DNA from: Lophium mytilinum
Lineage: Eukaryota > Ascomycota > Dothideomycetes > Mytilinidiales > Mytilinidiaceae
DNA: 64,000 nucleotides
Assembly: GCA_010093605.1 (NCBI GenBank)
Contig: MU004181.1
Coordinates: 372,001-436,000, forward strand
Direction: 5' to 3'
The notes beneath the pieces are model-generated. The model saw only the letters and a list, made by a program, of their open reading frames with translations, did no database searches and was not told the DNA's origin. Position numbers and translations under genes: made by a program. Positions within the stretch are counted from its first letter, which is position 1, and every line of letters starts with the position of its first letter. Below are positions 55,906-64,000 of the stretch, one piece after another.

Positions 55906-56753
55906 TTCGAAAGATGCGCCTGCATTCGCTACAATCTTCTCGGCATAAGCTGCTCGCAGAGCCCTCCGATCGAAGGCCTCGACTCGGGCGAAAAGCCTTC
56001 GGTTCTTGGGGCAGGATTCCTGGATCTGAGTCCTCGATCGCCCGGCCCTGTGGAGGATGGGGAGAGGTTTGTTGTCGACCTTCGTATTCGCTGGCTCTAG
56101 AGTCAGCTTGTTGCTATCAAGGTAGCTACTGAGGTGAACGTACGTGAGTTACGAGCGTCCAGTGAAGCGTCATGATGGTCGGGTGAGGTTTGGTGAGAGG
56201 AGGAAGGTTAGGCTGGAGGAGGGTGCGGATAGAAGATGGGCGGCTGTTGGCCGGCTGCTTAGATAAGCACACGCTCGTGTGGCTGCCGCCCGTAGCAGCT
56301 GGCCAACGTTGAAAGGGGATCTTGGGGGCCGACCGCGCTGGAAACAGTTCCTACATACCAGGTCCTTTCTATCCTCCTCTTTGTTGCCCTTCACGGGTGT
56401 TTTCTCTCTCAGTTGCAGTGGTAGCCGTTGCGCGCCGTCCTCGCATGCCTTCCACGGAACTGACACGGGCTCAAATCAACATCGTGACTCTCCGACATGT
56501 CCAGCATAGTCAGACCAAGGTAGTTACAACGGGTACAGCATAGGGATGTCTGTATCGATACCCCTGTAATACAAATTTCCAATGCTGAATAGCTTTAGTC
56601 CCGACGTCCCTAGCACAGCGGATGCACGACTCGACATGACTGCCTGACACTGGAGCCAGCGCCATCCGACTACTCTCCGTCTCCTGCAACCTAGCATACG
56701 ATGCTATCATTATCAGGAAACTGCATCGGGCACTTCTGTTGGCATCTGAATAG

Positions 56754-56900
56754 GCTTGCGAACAATACCTCTCGCACAAAACTTCCACCAGAGAACTTTA
56801 CGGCCTTCCTCGCGAGATCCGGAAGGAGATGATAGAGCAGAGCTGGATTGAAAACCGAGCAGTCCGATATGGTTTCAACCCGCTCATACCTCCGACTTAA
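56754..56900 (+). pseudogene. LPxExR-family fragment
   Basis: The open frame contains STRELYGLPREIRKEMIEQS, then WIENRAVRYGFNPLIPPT and a stop. It preserves the signature of the left-hand gene family, about 30 kb away from any other member, but lacks start and body. Confidence 0.5.
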
Positions 56901-57804
56901 TCACAGGTCCGGCCCACGATTTGCAGCTGGGTATATTCGTGCGTTCTGGTGCCACCCGAGCAGACCCGTTCAGCTTGCTGCGGGTTTGCAGTCAGAACGG
57001 GAAGAATTTCATGCCCAGTCAACCTTTCGGAACGACCCATGACGACATAACAGTGAGCTCCCTCGTGTCTACCGCCGGGGGGTAATAGCGCTGTGAGTGA
57101 GGAAATATGGCTGCCGTGGAAGGCCGGTTTAACCTTCGGTCCAACGGTAGCAGGTCAGCTTGCTGCTGTCTCTGTCGAGTAGCGGAGCTGCCTACCGTAG
57201 TCATCGGAGTGTCGAGGGCCATGGTCAAGTTTCGAATTGGGCACCGGGCAGGTGGAGGGGGTTACCAGAGCTAGGTCGATTTAGACTCTCTTACGCCAGA
57301 CACACGGCAAATCCAGCTGACATTCCTAAAAAGAACGACGGTATAGAGGGCTCAAAAGATCTGGGTCTACCAGCTCACCCTCAGTGACAGTACAAAGCGC
57401 TAAACGAATCTCTTCACTTGAATCATACCTCTTCCTTATTTCTTATACCTGTCACTAATCGCAATATTGGCAGTCATTCAGAAAGGGCTAGAGTTGGGCC
57501 TTGTCCCGCCAAATGCATCATAGAGTCACCATCCGCCTCTTCCCCGAGCGCCCCCAGCGGAGGACACGACTCTTTCTTCAATCATGGAGTTATGAATGGT
57601 GCTGGCTGGATTTGAGTAGGTGGAGAAGGTGCATCCAGGATTTGACCTCGGTGACCTGGGCGGTGTCAAAAGGACTTCTCGCTGCCGCTGCCGCCGCCCT
57701 AGCGATCGCTCACACCCTAGTGTTGCTTGTCAAGGGCGGAAACCTGACAGCCAGCGGGATCAACACACCTACCTAGCGTATGAGCCGGGAGGCTTCAGGA
57801 AGGG

Positions 57805-58002
57805 TTGAGAGGAAGCCTACAAGAGGAGGCTGACGAGGATGCGCATGCGACAACCCACTCTGGGAACGGCGACGACCATAGGCTCGACCAGTTGATCGCT
57901 GCGCTTCCTCCCAAATGTATCGTCTTGTTCGAGGATACTGAACCTGGCGGTATCACCCAGGAGCAAAGACAACCATGTTCTCTCGGACCTCTGGCGGCTT
58001 GA
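57805..58002 (+). pseudogene. Probable BCS1-like AAA ATPase fragment
   Basis: The frame includes DHRLDQLIAALPPKCIVLFE followed by DTEPGGITQEQ, the pattern around Walker B in fungal BCS1-type AAA proteins (LP-x-CIVL-ED). No P-loop or C-terminal half is present and the frame ends at 58002. Confidence 0.4.
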
Positions 58003-58372
58003 CGCAACTTCTCTCATCCTCGCCGTGCGAGCCGACGTGCGATGAACTATCCTCTCATTCCGGACCGCAGTGGTTGCTATACCGCAGTCCCATGGACGTG
58101 GGCTCCGTTGCTGCGAACCGAATGGCAGTCGTGGCGGGGTCCAGGCCGTATTCACCTTCAGAACCCCGCGCTGCGAGGGTTGTTTCACCTCCGTATTTTC
58201 CGAACTCTCACGACTATCTTTCAACGAGCTGATTCGCTCTGTACCGGAGTGTAGTAGGACCATCATCCTTTCCCCTCCAAAATCGCGAAGCTAAGCCAGC
58301 CAAGCGAGCGTCTCACCAAAGTCGGCCCTCTCGCAACGCAATTGACTGGAAGGAGAATAGAACGAAGCCGCG

Positions 58373-58642
58373 ATGTCGGGGCTGACTGTCTGGGCGCTCG
58401 AGACACTCCGAAGAGATTCAGCTGAAGCAAGCTTCCGGGTCATGGGGAGGCTACAGAGATTGTATCTGGTTGCAATGACACCAAAAAGTATGTATATGGA
58501 TGGACAGGGGAAGCGAACGGATTTTAGGCCACAAAGCATCTGGAAGAAGGCGTTGAAAGACGAAGGCGAATACGCGCTACCATTTGGATCGACTCAGCAG
58601 TATTGGAAAACCTTCAGTGGGAAGGGCCCGTTGATCAACTAG
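58373..58642 (+). CDS. Small ORF, unknown
   Basis: 89 aa from ATG 58373: MSGLTVWALETLRRDSAEAS, DFRPQSIWKKALKDEGEYAL, ending FSGKGPLIN. Good coding-like reading; no signal peptide or known domain. It may be a terminal exon. Confidence 0.38.
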   Translation: MSGLTVWALETLRRDSAEASFRVMGRLQRLYLVAMTPKSMYMDGQGKRTDFRPQSIWKKALKDEGEYALPFGSTQQYWKTFSGKGPLIN

Positions 58643-58709
58643 ACAAAGTCAAGAGTGGCTTCTATGTAACGCGCTCCCAGACAACTGCCAACGGCCGGGC
58701 GGCGGCGGG

Positions 58710-58895
58710 CGCTTCTTCCCCGCGGAGCTCGTCCTGCTGCCAATGGGCATTCTAGGCCCGGAGGCACTCGTCCTAGGAAATATCAAGAAGGACGCCCGTT
58801 CAAACATCACGACCCCGCCCGGAAAATATAGCACGAACATTCCGGGAGTATATGCGGCTGGAGATCGCCGTCGTCGCTGGTCTCTGATGGTCTGG
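58710..58895 (+). pseudogene. Glutamate synthase (GOGAT) C-terminal fragment
   Basis: The plus frame reads FFPAELVLLPMGILGPEAL, DARSNITTPPGKYSTN and IPGVYAAGDRRRRWSLMVW, then TAA. This matches the FAD/NAD(P)-binding C-terminal region of fungal NADH-GOGAT, where MGFLGPE, GKYST and GVYAAGDCRRGQSLVVW are characteristic. Only about 62 codons remain, with no neighbouring GOGAT sequence, so it is a displaced relic. The normal enzyme makes glutamate from glutamine and 2-oxoglutarate. Confidence 0.7.
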
Positions 58896-58901
58896 TAAGT
58901 T

Positions 58902-59207
58902 CTACAAACAGTCACGGGAGCTCCAGCATAGGCAGGCTACGAGCAGTTCCTCGAACCTCACGCTGCTGGAAATGCTAGCCTCTGAGGGACCCCGGACCGC
59001 GGACGAAGCACCGATGGAACCTTCACCATCGATTTGCCAGCGAGCCACTACCGCGTACGAATGGCCGTCGGGCTCAATGAACAAGCCGCAACAAACGGTC
59101 CTTTCTGAGCGTGTCAACATCACAAAAAGAAGGATTCCCACGCTTTTTGAGATCCTGTAGATCCTATACTTCTTGGCATCCCCACTTATCCGATCGTAGT
59201 GAGACAT
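58902..59207 (-). CDS. Uncertain ORF
   Basis: From ATG 59205-59207: MSHYDRISGDAKKYRIYRIS, a hydrophobic VGILLFVML, then VVARWQIDGEGSIGASSAVR. Coding-like, about 101 aa, no family recognised. Confidence 0.3.
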   Translation of the reverse strand: MSHYDRISGDAKKYRIYRISKSVGILLFVMLTRSERTVCCGLFIEPDGHSYAVVARWQIDGEGSIGASSAVRGPSEASISSSVRFEELLVACLCWSSRDCL

Positions 59208-60953
59208 CCGATGTGCCTCAACGAGATGATGGAAAAGCTGGCCCGTGGAGAATTCCGCTCCGCCAATACGCACGTGAGGTGAATACTTTGATGCATTAGG
59301 TTAGATAGATTCCGAGGTCGAAAATTCAATCTTTACGAAACCGCTACCTTCCAACGTGTTTATGATTGCAAGTATTCCGCATCATCCAAGTTCAGGACTC
59401 GTCCGAAGGTAGCGAAGTAACACGCGCGTTATGAACAAATACAGGGATCTAGGACAAAACATTTGCTAGTAACAGTAGCCGACATGAATGCCATAGCTGT
59501 GTCAGGTTCTTCAATTCCCCAGTAAGACCTCAATTTTCTATTACTTCCTCCCATCTCGAATCGGAGTCTTTGCCATGAGGAGAATTCGCATTCATCACGG
59601 ACTAGCCATGCTCTTCAATTCAGGTTCGAGTATGCAACTTCACCCTGCCCGTTCGATGCTTGGATGTCGCTCATTGATTGCTGGAAAGAATGCTTTCAAT
59701 CCCATACTGCCAGGATGCAGCATTCCTAAAGAACCAGCGGTGTGTGTTTCCCCCACTGCATCAAAGCTCGCGGCGGCGAGCCGCTCAACGTAAAAATCTT
59801 AGACTTCCACAACGAGGTCTCCCGAACTCTCTTTCATTTGGTCCTCGACTGTACCCTCCACAGGCCCGAGCTAGATATCCTCCTCTCGACACACAGGCCC
59901 CTGGTTCACGATTATCAGTGCTCCTTCAAGCCATCTCTTCCTCACCTGTCTTTCACATCTAGTCGATGCCTCGGAGAACTCCTACCATCCGATGCTAGTA
60001 TGTCGGTGTCACCTGAGTTCACGGCAACCTCCCGGGTGAGCCATCTTGCTCCGGCCAGTTTCCCGCAGTAACCCTCAGCCGGGTACCTGCGGGAGAGTGC
60101 CGATTCGCTGAGACTCGTAGTGTCCGGCTAGCGACGATGATATGTGGGTTCGAAGACTTGCGGAGGCCGATAGGCGGGGTGTGGTGAAGGTATTTGACAG
60201 GCCGTCTACTGGAACTGTGTTAGAAGCGGTTTGACTAGCGGCCTTGGCGGACACGACCTCTTGAAGGCGCCTAATCGAGGTGGATGCATGCTCGATTTCA
60301 TACAGAGAGCGTTGGGATGACGATACGACAGGAGAAAGTCCAGCAGGTCTGGCCACGGGCCCATGAAGCGCCTGCGACTGAGGATCACCACGGAGTATGG
60401 TATTAATTACCGTAGCGGGCGACTGGTTGTTACATTGGTATGATTGGCAGGTACTAGGAGCTATGGGATCAGAGCATTGAGCGACGCCTGGAGGAGGAGT
60501 TGGGATTGAAATTCGGGAAGGCCTAATGGGCGCCTCGGAAGACCATCGTTAAAATGAGCCGCAAGGCCTGTTACTCTTAGCCAATGGAGCGGTCCGTCGA
60601 ATTTGAAGCACTTACTGAGCAGAGCCTCTTGGGTGGAGCGTCGCCGGCCGGGGTATACAAGCTAAATGTACTCAATGAAGTGAAGGTCTTGCAGCTCGTT
60701 TTCAAACCACCGGAGTGGCCTCATACTTTGTTGACAGCTTAGGGGAATCTTCCTCAGTTCACGTAGTACTAGGTCTGACGTTCCCTAGATACTCAGTTGC
60801 TGTACCGGAGTACTGCTGCTTAGTGAAGGTGATGGACCGAGCTTCGCCTATGATCTCCTCCGACTCCCGAACTCCGACAACCGCGATCAGCGTGGAAACT
60901 GGCCGAACGTTCCAATACTGCTGTCGGCCTCGCAGCGCCTGGATCCAGGCACC

Positions 60954-61450
60954 ATGCCGGCCCCGACCCGCCTAATCTGTTCTGTTAAACGGCCTAGCGC
61001 TGATGAGTCATGCTCTTGGCTAGCGTCTTTCGAAAACTATATCAGCCTGCCAGCCCTCCAACTTTCCTTCCTCATCCACCCCTCCCCTCTTCCTTGATCA
61101 GTTCGCTAACACTGACAGATCTTGTCTTCCTCCTCCTCTGCCTCGGCAGCCCTCCTCCTCCCGCTGGAACCCTAGTGAGCCCCCTCCCCTCATGAACCCA
61201 TTGCTAACTTTCACAGGACTTGCAACCTTGGTCCTTCTTTTCTTTTCTTTGGACACACTTACCTTACCTGTTTCTTTGAGCAGGTTTGGTGGAATTTTTG
61301 GAAACCCCCTCAAAGACCAGCTCCCTTCTGGGACTGGCAAGTCACTTGCTGAGTGCCTACTCTCTTCGGGGACTGGCCGATCGCTTGTTGACCACAACAT
61401 CTTTTTTCATTGACTCACTCAGCTTGTCTGGGGCTTCGAAGAAGAAATCT
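60954..61450 (+). CDS. Dispersed SKKK-family, copy C (best preserved)
   Basis: ATG 60954 (CACC context) opens MPAPTRLICSVKRPSADESC, then SWLASFENYISLPALQL, to a stop at 61099. Further downstream RFGGIFGNPLKDQ and DHNIFF lead in another frame into FFIDSLSLSGASKKK (61401-61450). Order and spacing match copy B, where an intron probably joins the parts. Substitutions between copies B and C are largely conservative in the first block, so selection acted on it at some time. Confidence 0.42.
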
Positions 61451-61814
61451 CACCACACTGGCTTGGTGTTGCATGAACTGAGCGTAAACCTTTCACCTTC
61501 GCCTGTTCAACTTCACCTGTTCGCTTTCACCTGCTTGCTTCCCAGTGACGCTGGCTTGGTGTTGTAATGTTTCTGAGATGCGTCTTGCGCGATCTACCTG
61601 CTTCGCCGCTCGAGTATTACAAACCTCTCACGCCGCCACTCCTCTCTCTCTCATCCATAGTCGTCCACATTGCCACGCTCCCCCGTCCCATCGTTTCTGC
61701 TTTCGTCAGAGAATCTCGCCAGCGTCGTAGACTAATAGCCGGTCAGCTTCGAAGGGGCCAGTTTGCACCATGTCTGGTATCTTTAGAAAACCCGCCTCGG
61801 ATGCGCTATCTCTC

Positions 61815-61880
61815 CCACTTCTTTTTTCATTGTGTCACTCAGCTTGCCTGGGGACTCGAAGAAGAAATCTCTCATCTCGG
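61815..61880 (+). repeat. Partial extra copy of the SKKK motif (D)
   Basis: FFIVSLSLPGDSKKKSLIS is encoded about 420 bp downstream of the copy C motif, with the same CTTTTTTCATTG lead-in. Confidence 0.55.
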
Positions 61881-62699
61881 CATCCTGCGCTCGTCTGGCG
61901 TTGCGGGTGAGAGACGTCGCTGTCGCGATGGTGTTGACGGGCTGGTGAGGCACCCTTTTTGCCTTCCATCGTGATGCTGCCACATTGATGAGGTGAGCGA
62001 CGCACAATGACGCCAATAGGGCTTCCGGATACGAGCCATCCTACGAACGCAGTAGTGGCCACGTCTACAGCTCTGTGCTAGGAGGATGTGAGGATGCTCT
62101 AGCCCAGCGCGTGCGAAGCGGGCGTCCGTCACTGAAAATGTTCACGAGAAGCGCAGGATAGTGCCCCCTGCTTATTGCAGCGTCTGCATGATGGGAGCAA
62201 ATGCATCTCCCTAGTCTCTCGTCAGAGCGTGCGCGTCGAAGTAACTCGCAATATGAAGCCCACGGCGGCTGGCACCGCCAGCTCCAAACCAAGGACGACA
62301 GCAGAGACAGCAGCTCCCATGCGCCGATTCCATGACCGACTCTACGGAACTGTGCCTACTTGCATCTTCGACAGGCTTCTTCTTGCACCCAGCAGACTCG
62401 ACACGTCTCTCCAATGCCGGCGAAGAGATCGCTGGCGCTACCGTCTTCTGCCGCGGTTCGCAAAGTCAAAACCTCTCCCATTGCTCATCAGATCTCTGTT
62501 CCAGGCGAAAATCATCATTCAGAAGGGCGCGCCATTATGCTAGCTGCCAGCAGCAATCCTCAAGCCAGACTCCAGCGCGACGACCCCGCCGGCGACCAGC
62601 TTTACCCTCCGCTCGTTCCGTGCTCCTTCCCGTGCACCACATCCAACCACCGCTCGCCCCTTGGCCTCAGCGCTACGATCCCCCAGCACGCGCAATCGA

Positions 62700-64000
62700 C
62701 GGTGGTCTAAGTCAAGGGCAGCATCGGAGAGGTCCCTCTCGGCAGCTCCGATGAAGAGAACATCGAGCTCAAGAAGCTCGTCGGCGGAGCGGTACTGTCG
62801 CCCGACTCCTATCTAAGAAACTTTTGTCGCCAATTGCTAACTGTCAACAGGTCGCCAATGAGTTCCTCGGAAAGTAAACCTTCGCCACTTCCTCGACTCT
62901 TCGATCGCTTCATACCGCGCGCGCCCATTGGGCCCGACTCCGCTGCTGCCGCCGACATTTCCAACTCCTACCGTAACACCGCGCGTCCAGGCGTTTGCCC
63001 TCACCTACAACCCAATGGCTTTACTACGCTTGCCTCAGTAGCTTACACGAAGTGAGGTCTACCTAGACCGCCGTCCAATAGCTACAGGCCTTCGCCGTCA
63101 AGAAGAGCTCCGCAACCCCGCCGTCAACGCAACTCCTCTCCGCCCGCCTCACGAAGACCAGTACCATCACAGGCTTTCAGACCAGATGAATCGTCTTCGT
63201 CAAAGAAGCCGCCACAGTCGCGCTTGCAAAGAATGGGTCGCTGCTTGTCAAAGGGCACCGATGAGAGCCTCACTATCCGACGACCAACGCAAACCGCCTC
63301 CTCGCACACAAGGCGAACATTGGTATCACCGTAAGCATCTAAACGCATACCACGGCGTCGTGGAAGAAGCTCCTGCCGTGTCGCTCGCAAAGAACGGGCC
63401 GCTCCTCATCAAAGGCTGCCGACTCATCAAAGGCTCACCAACAGCCCAAAACCGTCGACGAGAGCTTCACCATGCAATCGCCACCGCAAAATTCCTTTCC
63501 GCACGGCTCGCGCAGACCGGTACCATCACCAGCCTTCAACCGCGTAACTGGCCTTCGTTGAAGAAAAGGCTGCCCTCACGCTGATGAAGAGCGGGCAACG
63601 CAAAAGTCTTCTCCGCGCGCCTCACGAACGTGGGTACCACCCTGGGCGTCTAAACCGCGTACCTCGTGCCTTGTAGAGGGCAGTAGTCTACCGGAGCGCC
63701 CAAAAAAGAACCGTCCGGTTCTTATCAAGGCCCCTAGCTCCCGGGAAGGTTTACCGCAATGAGGACCTCCAGTATGTCCCCAAGGATGCCACAGGAACCC
63801 GCCGCTCGGTCCTGATCCTCGGTGTTCCACGCCAAGTTCGCCTCTATCAGCTCCTCCGACTCGCCACCACCGGCGAACTTATCTCTACCCGCCTCGCGAA
63901 GACCGGCATCATCGCCGGCTTCGAAATTGCCTACCTGGTGTTCGCCAAAGAAGCCGCTGCCGTTGAGATCGCACAGAACGGGCCGCTCGTCATCGAGAGC
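62700..64000 (+). repeat. Degenerate coding repeat array running off the right edge
   Basis: Related blocks SARLTKTSTITGFQ, LLAHKANIGIT, SARLAQTGTITS, SARLTNVGTT and STRLAKTGIIAGFEIAYLVF occur near 63145, 63301, 63501, 63616 and 63890. They alternate with KEAATVALAKNGSLLVKG-type blocks. Stops (TAA/TGA) follow several units. It begins near GSIGEVPLGSSDEENIELKK (62710). Source protein not recognised. Confidence 0.55.

Noticed and set aside
28500-64000. Retrotransposon or DNA transposon coding regions
   Set aside because: Reverse-transcriptase YxDD, integrase zinc-finger and DDE motifs were looked for by eye in the listed frames and not found. TA-rich blocks may be remnants but cannot be named.
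1-64000. Telomere or subtelomere repeat
   Set aside because: No TTAGGG tract at either end; the accessory character of the right part is inferred only from repeats and relics.

Overview
The window is nuclear DNA of a filamentous ascomycete. Coding regions are split by short introns (about 45-110 nt, GT..AG, CTAAC/CTGAC-like branch sites), and the proteins belong to families expanded in Pezizomycotina. A dothideomycete is my best guess, by impression only. No bacterial operons, rRNA, intact tRNA or CRISPR array were found.

Left part (1-26.5 kb), gene-bearing. It is dominated by genes whose proteins share an LPxE(I/L)Rxx(I/V) motif, which I place from memory in the fungal DUF7730 / 2EXR (F-box-like) superfamily. 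They are a partial gene at the left edge, 784-1928, 8026-9250, 9730-10672, 13472-14426, 15464-16434, a broken copy at 17023-18059 and 25360-26460. Between them lie a secreted HExxH metallopeptidase-like gene (2221-3623, seven exons), an eight-exon secreted cysteine-containing protein (5055-7545), a Ser/Pro-rich protein with Cys/His clusters (10978-12441), a small three-exon gene (19525-20193), a head-to-head pair of membrane-anchored RING-type genes (20936-22057 and 22530-23126) and a tiny three-exon gene with C-terminal GWSAPV repeats (23831-24404). Several of these were assembled by hand from exons and are absent from any simple open-frame list.

Middle (24.4-28.5 kb). Two satellite-like tandem arrays flank the gene at 25360-26460. 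Array 1 has five units of 159-174 bp and array 2 has eight units of 171-174 bp. They share a core close to CACCGTCTGAGGTGGCCC, which recurs inverted in a third array at 47.6-48.1 kb. A RING-H2 module is embedded inside array 2.

Right part (28.5-64 kb), accessory and decayed. There are few convincing genes but many gene relics and coding-type tandem repeats: a dispersed family with an FFIDSLSLSG-SKKK motif (three or four copies), 33-bp in-frame repeats, duplicated modules with stops, a glutamate-synthase C-terminal fragment, a probable BCS1-like AAA fragment, another LPxExR fragment, a MITE-like inverted-repeat element, a tRNA-like Pol III box pair, and a degenerate repeat array running off the right edge. 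Stops and frame changes are frequent. The picture is a lineage-specific, rapidly duplicating and decaying compartment beside a tandemly expanded gene family. All functions are inferred from sequence alone; splice models were built by eye.
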